Source: an uncultured Siphonobacter sp. (GTDB taxonomy: Bacteria; Bacteroidota; Bacteroidia; Cytophagales; Spirosomataceae). Taken from it: DNA of 53,678 bases. The stretch is from the NCBI GenBank assembly GCA_913774715.1, contig CAJYHS010000142.1, positions 1 to 53,678 of the forward strand, written 5' to 3'. A program made the translations under genes and the position numbers. This document shows positions 35,281 to 43,725 of this stretch, piece by piece; the first letter of the stretch is position 1; each line of letters starts with the position of its first letter. The notes under the pieces are model-generated. The model was not told the DNA's origin. It saw only the letters and a list, made by a program, of their open reading frames with translations, and ran no database searches.

Positions 35281-35423
35281 AATAGTAAACCGTCTATTCC
35301 TAGATCGTCCTTTTTAAAGTTGCCATAAAAATGGATTTTTCTATCTTGAAAACTCCTAATGACTTCCTCTTAACTAATGCATTACTTCCTTACTTCCAAC
35401 TACTTAAAATAGATCTAAAAGCT

Positions 35424-35783
35424 TTATTCCGATAACTTTTTAATGGCTTTATCCACTTCCTGAATAAAGTGATCTACCTGAATTCGTAACGCTTCCGGAT
35501 TGTCTGGATTTAAAGAATCCATCGCAACACGGCTCATGCGACCTTTCTGCTCACTCCGTTTACGTAAGTCAGCAAGTTCCAGTTTTTGTTTCTTAATGAG
35601 CTCATCCCGCTCTTTCAACAACGCATGTAACCCTTCCAGCTCCCGTTGCTTATCCTGCAACACCATATTCATTTGTTCCACCTGTGAGATTACCGTACGT
35701 ATTCTCAATTCCAGATGCTGCCCCTTGGCACGTAGTCGATCTTCCAGTTCATCCGCCGAGCGGGAGGTATCTAGGGGGTTCAT
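35424..35783 (-). CDS. Coiled-coil protein between pheT and zapA
   Basis: The 119-residue protein is almost entirely a predicted coiled coil (about 8-85, heptads rich in Leu, Glu, Lys, Arg), with a short C-terminal helix (about 93-119). There is no signal peptide or membrane segment. It follows pheT by 83 bp and precedes zapA. In other bacteria small coiled coils such as ZapB work with ZapA at the division ring, so a division role is possible but is inference from position and shape. No sequence family was recognised. Confidence 0.7.
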   Translation of the reverse strand: MNPLDTSRSADELEDRLRAKGQHLELRIRTVISQVEQMNMVLQDKQRELEGLHALLKERDELIKKQKLELADLRKRSEQKGRMSRVAMDSLNPDNPEALRIQVDHFIQEVDKAIKKLSE

Positions 35784-35809
35784 GTGTGAAGGTTTGTTTA
35801 GAGTTAGTT

Positions 35810-35858
35810 TTTCGTGTTGGCTAACAAGCCCGTTCTGGATTTACTAACCAACACGAAA
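35810..35858. repeat. Hairpin between pheT and the coiled-coil gene
   Basis: TTTCGTGTTGG (35810-35820) and CCAACACGAAA (35848-35858) are perfect 11-bp inverted arms around a 27-base loop. No T-run follows on the minus strand. It may mark an mRNA processing point or a weak terminator. Confidence 0.5.
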
Positions 35859-35866
35859 GGCTACGC

Positions 35867-38293
35867 TTATTTTCTAATGACTGCTTCTAGTTCTTTCTCA
35901 AAACCAATCATTAATTTATTCATGGTTTTGTCAATTTGCGTATCGGTTAACGTCTGGGTGGAATCTAATAATGTAAAACTTACCGAGTACGATTTTTTAC
36001 CTTCACCTAAATTGGGGCCTTCGTAAATGTCAAACACATTTAAACTTTGCAGAAGGCTTTTCTCATACTTACGAGCCACCTCCTGAATTTGTTTGAAAGA
36101 AATGTTTTTATCAATGACCAGTGACAAATCACGACGCACTTCCGGGAACTTAGAAATCTCCTGGAAAGTAACTTCTGTCGTATAACGATTCATCAGAGCA
36201 CTCCAATTCAAATCGGCGTAAAAAACAGCCTGCTTCAAATCGGTACGTTTCGTCAGATCATTTCTTACCAAACCAATGGTAGCCAGAACTTGTTTACCCA
36301 CCAGGTATTGCAACCCATACGCCCAAACGTTGCCCGGTTCAACTTCCTGAGTAGTTACGCCCGTAATTCCCATTTTCTTGAAAATCCGATTCACTGCTGA
36401 CACCACATCGTGAAAAGCCACGGGACGACTTTTTTGCTGCCAGGTTTCCGATACCACATTCCCCGTCAGGTACAAAGCCAGGTGACGCGTTTCGAAATAT
36501 TTACCTTCCGACTTGTAATACGTCTTTCCGAATTCAAAGAACTTCAAATCCCGCTGCCGACGATTGACGTTGTGAGCCAGAGCTTCCAGACCAGAGAAAA
36601 GCATACTTTGACGCATTACTCCTAAATCTTCGCTCAATTTATTCAAAATATCGACATTCTCACCGGGCAGGCTCTCTTTTATACTTTCTGCATACGAAGG
36701 CTTAGTCAGTGAATTCGTGAAAATTTCCTGAAAACCAGCTCCGGCCAGTAATTGAGAAATTTTGTAAGGTACCGTTTCCTGATCCTTCGAAGGTGCCGGG
36801 AACTTAGCCAGGTAATCCGTCTGTAAATTATCGGATAATTCAATGTTGTTCAGACCGTAAATACGCAGAATTTCCTCGATTACATCTGCTTCACGGGTTA
36901 CGTCCACGCGATACGCGGGAATTGAAGCCGTGAATCCTTCTTCCGTACCATTCCACACTTTAATATCCAGATCCGTAAGGATTTGATGAATACGTTCGTG
37001 AGGAATTTTCTGGCCAATCAGACGATCTATATTCCGGTACCTCATTTCAACCTGAGCCGGTTTGAACTGGGCCGGATGCGTATCCGTCACTTCACTCGTA
37101 ATTTTTCCACCTGCAATTTCCTGAATCAGTAGAGCCGCCCGTTTCAGAGTGTATAACTTGAAGTTAGGGTCGGTTCCACGCTCGAAACGGAAGCTCGCAT
37201 CGGTTTTTAGGCCGTGACGCATGGATGTTTTACGTACGGAGTCCGCTGAGAAGTATGCCACTTCCAGAAATACCCGAGTCGTCGTTTCCTTGATACCCGA
37301 ATCCTGACCACCGAATACTCCGGCGATACCCACGGGTTTTTCTGCATCACAAATCATCAGATCTTCATCCGACAGAATGCGTTCTACGCCATCCAGGGTG
37401 GTAAATTTCGTACCTGTAGGTAACGTCTTTACTATGATTTTCTGACCTGCCAGTTCATGCCAGTCATAGGCGTGCATAGGCTGTCCTAATTCGTGGCAAA
37501 TAAAGTTCGTAACGTCAACGATATTATTAATCGGCCGAAGACCAATCGCTAATAACCGTTGCTTTAACCAGTCGGGAGACTCGGCCACTTTTACGCCGTC
37601 CAGAGTAACACCGCAGAAACGCGGACAAGCCTCGGTATTTTCTACGATTACTTCAATCGGGTGTTGATTGTTGTCAGCGTAGAAATTATCAGCGAAAGGT
37701 AACTTGATTTCCCGGTGTAACAGAGCTTTCAGATCACGAGCCACCCCCACGTGAGATGCGGCATCAGCCCGGTTGGGCGTTAAACCGATAACGATCTGAA
37801 AATCTGGTTCGAGCTTGAAGTATTCCGCGGCAGGCGTTCCATTGGGAACGTCCGTGGTTAATACTATGATTCCATCGTGACTGGTCCCCAGACTTAACTC
37901 ATCTTCGGCACAAATCATCCCTTCTGAAGGATGACCATATACTTTTCGTTTGCCGATGGTAAACGGCTCGCCATTGGTGGGATAAATCGTTGCTCCGACG
38001 GTAGCTACTACTACCCGCTGACCAGCGGCTACGTTGGCTGCCCCACATACAATGGTAGCGGGTTCGTCTGTACCGATATGGACCGTCGTCAGGTGAAGTT
38101 TCTTTTCCTTTACCATAAATGGCTCACAGGTCAGTACTTCACCAATCACAACGCCCTGAAGGCCGCCGGGAACGGAATCAATTCGTTCGATTTCTTCTAC
38201 TTCCAGCCCACAGCCAGTTAGCAGTTGATCTAATTCTTCGGGCGACTCGTTCAGAGAAATATACTGCTTGAGCCAATTGAGGGAAATATTCAT
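35867..38293 (-). CDS. pheT: Phenylalanine-tRNA ligase beta subunit
   Basis: The 808-residue beta subunit of the heterotetrameric synthetase charges tRNA-Phe. Domains in order are an N-terminal part with MNISLNWLKQYI, a tRNA-binding OB fold (about 40-150; HLTTVHIG, GMICAEDELSLG), B3/B4 editing domain (about 210-380), B5 domain (about 405-475; VEMRYRNIDRLIGQKI), the catalytic-like core, and a C-terminal FDX-ACB domain (about 715-808; KFPEVRRDLSLVIDKNISF). Length is normal. The alpha subunit gene is not within the window. Confidence 0.97.
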   Translation of the reverse strand: MNISLNWLKQYISLNESPEELDQLLTGCGLEVEEIERIDSVPGGLQGVVIGEVLTCEPFMVKEKKLHLTTVHIGTDEPATIVCGAANVAAGQRVVVATVGATIYPTNGEPFTIGKRKVYGHPSEGMICAEDELSLGTSHDGIIVLTTDVPNGTPAAEYFKLEPDFQIVIGLTPNRADAASHVGVARDLKALLHREIKLPFADNFYADNNQHPIEVIVENTEACPRFCGVTLDGVKVAESPDWLKQRLLAIGLRPINNIVDVTNFICHELGQPMHAYDWHELAGQKIIVKTLPTGTKFTTLDGVERILSDEDLMICDAEKPVGIAGVFGGQDSGIKETTTRVFLEVAYFSADSVRKTSMRHGLKTDASFRFERGTDPNFKLYTLKRAALLIQEIAGGKITSEVTDTHPAQFKPAQVEMRYRNIDRLIGQKIPHERIHQILTDLDIKVWNGTEEGFTASIPAYRVDVTREADVIEEILRIYGLNNIELSDNLQTDYLAKFPAPSKDQETVPYKISQLLAGAGFQEIFTNSLTKPSYAESIKESLPGENVDILNKLSEDLGVMRQSMLFSGLEALAHNVNRRQRDLKFFEFGKTYYKSEGKYFETRHLALYLTGNVVSETWQQKSRPVAFHDVVSAVNRIFKKMGITGVTTQEVEPGNVWAYGLQYLVGKQVLATIGLVRNDLTKRTDLKQAVFYADLNWSALMNRYTTEVTFQEISKFPEVRRDLSLVIDKNISFKQIQEVARKYEKSLLQSLNVFDIYEGPNLGEGKKSYSVSFTLLDSTQTLTDTQIDKTMNKLMIGFEKELEAVIRK

Positions 38294-38497
38294 AGTACTG
38301 ATACAATCACTTGAAAAAAGCCCGGTATGATCTTACATCTCAGGCAGACAAACGTCTATTTTGCAAAAATAGATAATAAACCTGTTCAGCCTTTAGAGTT
38401 TTGCGTTTAGAGTAGCACAGTTTCTTTAATTATTACCTTTATTTTCCCAATCCTTACTAATTTGGATTTCTTTCTCAACCTATTTCAACTCAATTCA

Positions 38498-39112
38498 ATG
38501 CCTAACTCTCATCCCGCTTTAGGTTATGCCTTTCTGACACCCTTCTATGAGTGGGCTATCTGGTTGGGAGTTCCGGAAAGAAAGATTCGGCAAGAATTAA
38601 TCCGGAAAATTCAAGCCAGCGATCAGGTACTGGATTTTGGTAGTGGAACGGGGACTTTCCTGAAAGAACTACTGGTAGTTAATCCCAATCAGTCCGTTTG
38701 TGGGCTGGACACGGATCCTTACATGGTAAAAATGGCCCGAAAAAAAGGCCTCCCCATTGACTTTTATACGGCGGGTAAACTGCCCTACCCTGATCAGAAA
38801 TTTGATGTAGTGACCAGCACCTGGGTTTTTCAGCATTTTTCGAAAGAGGAAGCTTTATTCTATTTTCAGGAAATTCGAAGAATTCTCAAACCTACCGGTA
38901 TTTTCTGGCTTGGAGACTGGGGACCTTCCCAGGGCTCCGTTCAGACGGTACTAAGCAAACTGGTACATTGGATCGACCCCACCCAAAATGGATTTGGCCC
39001 TGCTAATTACTGGCCCGGCTGCCTTACCGAAGCCGGGTTTCAGGCGGTCAATCGAAGCGAACCTATCCGAACCCGCTTAGGCACTTTTTATTACTGGCAG
39101 TGTTTACCTTAA
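38498..39112 (+). CDS. Class I SAM-dependent methyltransferase
   Basis: From the ATG at 38498 the product has 204 residues; an upstream TTG at 38462 is in frame but adds only a leucine-rich tail and is less likely. The SAM-binding glycine loop VLDFGSGTGTFLKEL is followed by the acidic GLDTDP at the end of strand 2 and FDVVTSTWVFQHF as the post-II motif, all typical of Methyltransf_11/25. The substrate is unknown; relatives include quinone and small-molecule methyltransferases. It is alone and divergent from pheT. Confidence 0.88.
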   Translation: MPNSHPALGYAFLTPFYEWAIWLGVPERKIRQELIRKIQASDQVLDFGSGTGTFLKELLVVNPNQSVCGLDTDPYMVKMARKKGLPIDFYTAGKLPYPDQKFDVVTSTWVFQHFSKEEALFYFQEIRRILKPTGIFWLGDWGPSQGSVQTVLSKLVHWIDPTQNGFGPANYWPGCLTEAGFQAVNRSEPIRTRLGTFYYWQCLP

Positions 39113-39475
39113 AACCGTACAGAGTTTCGGGCTTAAAACCCTACTTATCAAAACGAAAGATGGTAAAACACTTTTGCTGAAAAGCTGTTGAAATAAAGAG
39201 AATTAAAAAAATCTATGGTTTCAGAACATTTGTAGTCGTTTTTTGTAAAAAATGCGATGTTATTTAACCAGCGTTTTCGTTACCCATTCCCGTTTTCCCA
39301 TTACGTTTATCTTAATTCTGAAAAAGATTCTGATTTAATTTAATTACTTTTTAGTAAAAATGGAGTCTATTAAAAAGCATTTACTCCACTTCATTTTTCG
39401 GAAGATCGATGGATTTGGAAATTCAAAAGGTTAATTCAACATCATTTTACGTTAATTTTCGTTAATACTCAAAGG
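39113..39475. other. AT-rich intergenic region
   Basis: No gene is supported. Near 39126 a short degenerate word TTTCGGGCTTAAAACCC recalls the palindromes at 9130-9158. The right part leads into the promoter candidate for the next gene. Confidence 0.3.
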
Positions 39476-39483
39476 TATATTTG
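39476..39483 (+). promoter_or_regulatory. Candidate -7 element for the TonB-C/TPR gene
   Basis: TATATTTG matches the Bacteroidota -7 consensus TAnnTTTG exactly, 115 bp before the start codon. A clear TTG at -33 was not seen; a TTTCG stretch lies about 15 bases upstream. Confidence 0.45.
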
Positions 39484-39597
39484 CGGAATTCCGAATAGTC
39501 ATTCATTTTCGGTATTCGGTTTTCCTAGATGGGCCGTGATTAAGAATAACCCACATTTTCCCGACTCACGACCTATTGATTATCCAAAACGACTGCC

Positions 39598-40647
39598 ATG
39601 AAACCGTTTTGTTTGTTTTTGCTTTTTGTACTTACCCAGCAGGTGCTGGCTCAGGATATTGATACCGACAAACTCAAAGGAGTTTGGGTGGCGAAGCGAG
39701 TAGAATACCGAAATGGGTATCAGATGATGAGCGACGCCGAAGTAGATCAATCCAATGTTGTCTTTGTATTTGAAGATAAGCGACTCCGGTTTTATACCAA
39801 CGAACGTTCTACGTCCGTCAGCTACACTGTAAATGGGAATCGTATTCGAACCGCTCAGAATGCTACGTATGAGATTGATAAGTTAACGGACTTCGAACTC
39901 CAGCTATCTGAGCAGACCTCGTCGGTAATGCGAACCGACCAGCTACGGTTCATTTGTTCCCGTCAGGATGCAAGTAGTTATGACGACTACATTCGTAAAA
40001 AATTCATTCTTCCCGCAGCCCGTTTCGACTCCGACACCTTTTATGTCATGAATGAGACGATCTTTCCAAAGTTCCGTACTCGTCTGATTGACAGTAGTTT
40101 TTACGAGTCTTATCAAAATTCGTACACGTTTATCGAAGATGCTTTTCGTCAATTAGCCCGACCACGTCGGGATCGCTTCCGGGTTAGTTTCATTGTTAAC
40201 CGGATGGGCAAGATCGAAAATATACAGATTGTCGAAAGTACTGATCCGAAAAACGATGAAAACTTACGCAAAGCCATAAAGGCCTCAGAGGGTATGTGGA
40301 TTCCAGCCCGGGTATCCAATAAACCTGTTCGGACGCAGGTGAATTACGAATTTCCCTACGGCGTACCCGAAAATCGTCAGTTATCTGTAGACGATATCAA
40401 AGCATTAAAAGCCAAAGACTTATTCGAAACCGGGCTACAGCATTTTAATCGACAGCGGTATGAGCAAGCTCTTGAAATCTTCAACCAATGTGTTGATCTA
40501 GATCCGGGTAATGTATCCATTCGCTTCAACCGGGCCGCAGCTTTATTCAAACTTAACCGAACCCAGGAAGCCTGTAAAGACTGGAAGTTACTGGAAAAAG
40601 CGGGTGAGAAAGAAGCGACCAAATGGATTAAAAAATATTGTCAATAA
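39598..40647 (+). CDS. Secreted protein with TonB-C-like domain and C-terminal TPR
   Basis: The 349-residue protein has a signal peptide (about 1-19, ending VLAQ). An unrecognised beta-rich section occupies about 22-120, where KLKGVWVAKRVEYRNG resembles lipocalin-like starts. A TonB C-terminal-like domain lies at about 193-250 (FRVSFIVNRMGKIENIQIVESTDP, KASEGMWIPARVSNKPVRTQVNYEFPY). TPR repeats at about 268-335 (LFETGLQHFNRQRYEQALEIFNQCVDLDP) close the protein. No membrane anchor for a true TonB is present, so it is not the energy transducer. The fusion suggests a periplasmic scaffold. It ends at a strong terminator. Confidence 0.78.
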   Translation: MKPFCLFLLFVLTQQVLAQDIDTDKLKGVWVAKRVEYRNGYQMMSDAEVDQSNVVFVFEDKRLRFYTNERSTSVSYTVNGNRIRTAQNATYEIDKLTDFELQLSEQTSSVMRTDQLRFICSRQDASSYDDYIRKKFILPAARFDSDTFYVMNETIFPKFRTRLIDSSFYESYQNSYTFIEDAFRQLARPRRDRFRVSFIVNRMGKIENIQIVESTDPKNDENLRKAIKASEGMWIPARVSNKPVRTQVNYEFPYGVPENRQLSVDDIKALKAKDLFETGLQHFNRQRYEQALEIFNQCVDLDPGNVSIRFNRAAALFKLNRTQEACKDWKLLEKAGEKEATKWIKKYCQ

Positions 40648-40648
40648 T

Positions 40649-40680
40649 AAAAAAGGTCAGCTTAATTGCTGACCTTTTTT
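40649..40680 (+). terminator. Intrinsic terminator
   Basis: AAAAAAGGTCAGC and GCTGACCTTTTTT form a 13-bp stem with a 6-base loop and a terminal T-run, directly after the TonB-C/TPR gene. Confidence 0.92.
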
Positions 40681-40772
40681 ATTAGGATGTCGGAGGATAT
40701 ACCTGTTATAGCAAGCCTTCCCGAGAGTATTCAACTTCTGGCAAGTTACGTCCCAGTGATACCTGTAAGCAT

Positions 40773-41411
40773 TTAAACTTTATCTTCTCCCATATCCCGA
40801 CGAGCACTAAAGTACCCTTTTACTACGGTAAACGTGGTAATAGCCAGGAAGAAGATAATGATGTAATGCACGTAGTTAATAATGCCTGGGAATTTTTCGC
40901 CTAAATAAAAACCACTTCCACAGAGTAATAAGCTCCATAAGGCTCCGCCCAAGACGTTATAAGTCATAAAATGAGGAAAATCGAGCTTAATCATCCCGGA
41001 AAGAATGGGAGCAAATGTGCGAACGACGGGCAGAAAACGGCTAATGATCAGAATGCTGGAACCATATTTGAGAAAATACTGGCGAGTTGTTTCGATATTC
41101 TTTTTCTTGAAAAAGAGAGAATCCGGTCGGTTCTCGAATTGATTTCCGAAAAACTTCCCGAAGAGATATCCCGTTAGCGAGCCTAACACCGCCGCCCCAA
41201 AGATGCAGAGTAACAATAAAAGCAGGGTAACATTTAGCACGCCCGTTCCACAGAAAACTCCCGCCAGAAACAGCAGATAATCACCGGGAAGAAAGAAGGC
41301 AAAAAAGAGACCGTTTTCGGCAAAAACGATCAGCGTAATTACTACCAGACCTCCCGTACGAATAATTTCCTGGGAGTCAGTAAGCATGGTCAACCAGTCG
41401 GGTAAATTCAT
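40773..41411 (-). CDS. DedA family membrane protein
   Basis: The 212-residue protein has about five hydrophobic segments and the family pattern: an early FFAFFLPGDYLLFLAG, the GYLFGKFFGNQFENRPDSLF loop, and LIISRFLPVVRTFAPILSG with the conserved arginines, followed by MTYNVLGGALWSLLLCGSGFYLG. DedA (SNARE-associated/VTT) proteins are linked to lipid scrambling or flipping of undecaprenyl phosphate and to envelope stress. It is single and divergent from the thioesterase gene. Confidence 0.92.
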   Translation of the reverse strand: MNLPDWLTMLTDSQEIIRTGGLVVITLIVFAENGLFFAFFLPGDYLLFLAGVFCGTGVLNVTLLLLLLCIFGAAVLGSLTGYLFGKFFGNQFENRPDSLFFKKKNIETTRQYFLKYGSSILIISRFLPVVRTFAPILSGMIKLDFPHFMTYNVLGGALWSLLLCGSGFYLGEKFPGIINYVHYIIIFFLAITTFTVVKGYFSARRDMGEDKV

Positions 41412-41464
41412 GGTTACAAAACTAATTTTTGACGAAGGTAGGCACTTGTGAGCTTATCAAACCC

Positions 41465-41476
41465 TCAAACGTTTGA
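41465..41476. promoter_or_regulatory. Perfect 12-base palindrome in a divergent promoter region
   Basis: TCAAACGTTTGA lies between the divergent DedA and thioesterase genes. It could be an operator, but a single copy does not prove this. Confidence 0.3.
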
Positions 41477-41524
41477 ATTTTAGCAGAAACTACACCAGCG
41501 GTATTTCCATCAGTGGGTTATTCC

Positions 41525-41532
41525 TACTTTTG
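41525..41532 (+). promoter_or_regulatory. Candidate -7 element for the thioesterase gene
   Basis: TACTTTTG matches TAnnTTTG exactly, 78 bp before the TTG start at 41610. No convincing TTG at -33 was found. Confidence 0.35.
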
Positions 41533-41609
41533 CCAATAATTTCCAAAAAGGTTATACCTTCCCGTCAGACTTCATCAACTAGCATTTATTACTCCGAACA
41601 TTCACGGCT

Positions 41610-42140
41610 TTGACTGAACCCAAATTCGCTTCCGATTCACTGACCACCATGACCGAAATGGTCTTCCCAAACGACACCAACAATCTGGGTAATCTGATGG
41701 GTGGTAATTTGTTACGTCTTATGGATATCTGCGGTGCGGTAGCCGCTCAGAAGCATTCCCGTCGCATCGTTGTTACTGCCTCAGTAGATAATGTGGCGTT
41801 TAAAGATCCCATTCCTTTAGGCAGTGTGATTACGCTACGGGCCTTTGTTACGCGGGCGTTTAACTCTTCCATGGAAGTATTCATTGATGTTCACGCGGAA
41901 AACATTCCCGCTGGAGAACGCGTGATGACCAACCGGGCTTTTTATACTTTCGTTGCCATGGGGGCCGATGGTAAACCCACGGAAGTTCCAGCGGTTATTC
42001 CCCAAACTGACGAAGAAAAGTTATTTTACGACGCGGCCCTTCGCCGTCGTCAGCTGCGTTTAGTTCTGGCCGGACGGATGGCTCCCTCCGAAGCAACAGA
42101 ACTGGCGAAGTTATTCGAGTTACCTGCAACCAGTCTATAG
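41610..42140 (+). CDS. Hotdog-fold acyl-CoA thioesterase (YciA-like)
   Basis: The 176-residue protein matches the cytosolic acyl-CoA thioester hydrolase group. MVFPNDTNNLGNLMGGNLLRLMDICGAVAA contains the family-typical NDTN-G-GG and the catalytic Asp in LMD. VDNVAFKDPIPLGSVITL and MTNRAFYTFVAM follow. The start is TTG at 41610; the ATG at 41649 (MTEMVFP) is an alternative. It hydrolyses acyl-CoAs to free acids and CoA. It is followed by a very long palindrome. Confidence 0.9.
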   Translation: MTEPKFASDSLTTMTEMVFPNDTNNLGNLMGGNLLRLMDICGAVAAQKHSRRIVVTASVDNVAFKDPIPLGSVITLRAFVTRAFNSSMEVFIDVHAENIPAGERVMTNRAFYTFVAMGADGKPTEVPAVIPQTDEEKLFYDAALRRRQLRLVLAGRMAPSEATELAKLFELPATSL

Positions 42141-42146
42141 GTTTAG

Positions 42147-42210
42147 GTCTGAACAGTTAGAGGGTTTGGTTGGGTGATTACTTCCAATCAAACCCTCTAA
42201 CTGTTCAGAC
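42147..42210. repeat. Long near-perfect palindrome (27-bp stem) between convergent genes
   Basis: Arms 42147-42173 and 42184-42210 are inverted copies with one G/T wobble, around a 10-base loop. No T-run follows on either strand. It may work as a bidirectional terminator or a transcript end barrier; its length is unusual compared with the other terminators here. Confidence 0.8.
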
Positions 42211-42246
42211 GTCAAACACTTAAACGAAATCAAACTTCTTTTGCTT

Positions 42247-43128
42247 TTACTTGCCCGGAGTTTCCACTCGAAACTCCTCCATTCCCCGGCGATCCTGCAA
42301 GGTTACATATACCGTTTTCTTGTCTTTTCCTCCAAACACAAGGTTACTGCAACTCTTTCCTTTCAACGGAATCTCCCGGATTAGTTTTCCTGTTGGGCTT
42401 AACACGGCAATCGTTCCCTTGCCATGACGGGTGCAATACAGATTTCCTTTTTTATCGCATTTCATGCCATCCATACCAAAATCGGTGAATTCATGGAAAA
42501 GCGTCTTATTCTTCACATTTCCCTGAGTATCCAGATCATATTTCCAGATTTTTCGCTGGGCACTTTCGTTGACATACAGTGTCTTTTCGTCGGGACTTAA
42601 CTCGATACCGTTGGTTGTGCCAAGATTTTCCAAGACTAAGGTAGTTTTACCATCGGGAGTTACCTTCCATAGTTTTCCGGTATTATCCTTCCAGTTGGGG
42701 TCAGAGGCATAAATCACATCTTTCTTGGTAATACAAATGTCATTAGGCTGATTAAACCGATCATCGTGGGCAAACACGCTTACTTCTTTAGTTTGCATAT
42801 TTACTTTCAGCACGTTATGATTCACGAAATCTGCCAGTAACATTTCCCCTTTCGAATTAAACTGAATGGCATTAGCGATACTCTGATTAGGAAGGGTTAC
42901 AAATACTTCACCCTGACCATTCGCATCCATCTTACCGATAGTGCCATCCTGTTTGAAATTCACCACGTATAGGTTTCCGGCTTTATCAAAGCTAGGACCT
43001 TCAATGTTACCGCTAAACTGATTTTCGGCCGTAAAATCACGACTAACGTATAAAGATTGAGAAGAAACCGTCTGGCTCAGTCCACTGGTCAGGGCCAGAG
43101 AAAGCAGAGCTAAATAAGAAATTTTCAT
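42247..43128 (-). CDS. Secreted SMP-30/gluconolactonase-like protein
   Basis: The 293-residue protein has a signal peptide (about 1-24) and a six-bladed beta-propeller of the SMP-30/gluconolactonase/LRE group. Typical phrases are IEGPSFDKAGNLYVVNF near the start, FNQPNDICITKKDVIYASDPNW, LENLGTTNGIELSPDEKTLYVNES (the Asn and Asp metal-site regions) and MDGMKCDKKGNLYCTRHG. Members hydrolyse sugar lactones; here the substrate is unknown, though an export signal puts it in the periplasm. A link to arabinonolactone metabolism would be speculative, as it is distant from the ara locus. Confidence 0.87.
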   Translation of the reverse strand: MKISYLALLSLALTSGLSQTVSSQSLYVSRDFTAENQFSGNIEGPSFDKAGNLYVVNFKQDGTIGKMDANGQGEVFVTLPNQSIANAIQFNSKGEMLLADFVNHNVLKVNMQTKEVSVFAHDDRFNQPNDICITKKDVIYASDPNWKDNTGKLWKVTPDGKTTLVLENLGTTNGIELSPDEKTLYVNESAQRKIWKYDLDTQGNVKNKTLFHEFTDFGMDGMKCDKKGNLYCTRHGKGTIAVLSPTGKLIREIPLKGKSCSNLVFGGKDKKTVYVTLQDRRGMEEFRVETPGK

Positions 43129-43202
43129 TGGTGTCTGTGGTAATAAAAAACAATGAGGTTCTCATTAGCATGAAAACCTCACTTAGAATCAATTCGTATG
43201 GA

Positions 43203-43691
43203 TTATAACGGAGTTTCCGGCGTTTCGATATCCGTTGGCTCTACTTTTTCGTTCGTAGTTTTTACTGCACTTTTAGCTCCAGTCGCAGGAACTTTGGAAG
43301 CGGTCGATTTAGCCGCGGGAGCCGCTGGTTTGCGAGCGGGAGCTTTGGGTGCTGGTTTAGAAGCGGCTTTCGGCTTTTCTTCCTCGACCTTATTCTCTAC
43401 TACCTGATCCGACTTCGTTTCCTGAGCTTTCTCTTCTTTTTTCTTAGGAACAGAGACTGACTTCTGGGAAGTTTTTTTCGACTGTTTTGATAATTTCTTC
43501 TTCGCGTCCTTCGCCTCTTTTTCTTCCTTCTCTTTTTCTTTCAATTGCAGCTTACCAAATTTTTTCGCCAGGTCTTCAGCGGCTTTTTCAATTTGCTTAG
43601 AAAGTTTTTTGCCGTGTTTTGGGTTTAGACCTGCCAGTTTATCGGCTAAAACAGAGGCCAGCTCGGAGGTAAGCTTTTTGTCGGGTTTCAT
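43203..43691 (-). CDS. Lysine- and alanine-rich histone H1-like protein
   Basis: The 162-residue protein has a modestly ordered N-terminal helix part (about 1-50, LADKLAGLNPKHGKKLSKQIEKAA). A long low-complexity tail of Lys/Glu then Lys/Ala/Pro repeats follows (KAASKPAPKAPARKPAAPAA), ending in an acidic segment. The tail resembles bacterial H1-like DNA-binding proteins. Such low-complexity composition gives weak evidence of homology. It lies near the SpoU methyltransferase gene on the same strand (34-bp gap). Confidence 0.75.
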   Translation of the reverse strand: MKPDKKLTSELASVLADKLAGLNPKHGKKLSKQIEKAAEDLAKKFGKLQLKEKEKEEKEAKDAKKKLSKQSKKTSQKSVSVPKKKEEKAQETKSDQVVENKVEEEKPKAASKPAPKAPARKPAAPAAKSTASKVPATGAKSAVKTTNEKVEPTDIETPETPL

Positions 43692-43725
43692 AAAGGTAAT
43701 TGTTTCGAAGATTTTTTAACTGAAA

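Noticed and set aside
39598-40647. TonB energy transducer
   Set aside because: The N-terminus is a cleavable signal peptide, with no proline-rich linker, and the TonB-C-like domain is not at the C-terminus.
42247-43128. Member of the arabinose pathway (arabinonolactonase)
   Set aside because: The fold fits lactonases, but the gene is about 17 kb from the arabinan locus, secreted, and no oxidative arabinose genes are nearby.
43198-43407. Plus-strand Ala/Gly-rich frame
   Set aside because: It is the antisense image of the Lys/Ala/Pro-rich tail of the H1-like gene, so composition alone explains it.
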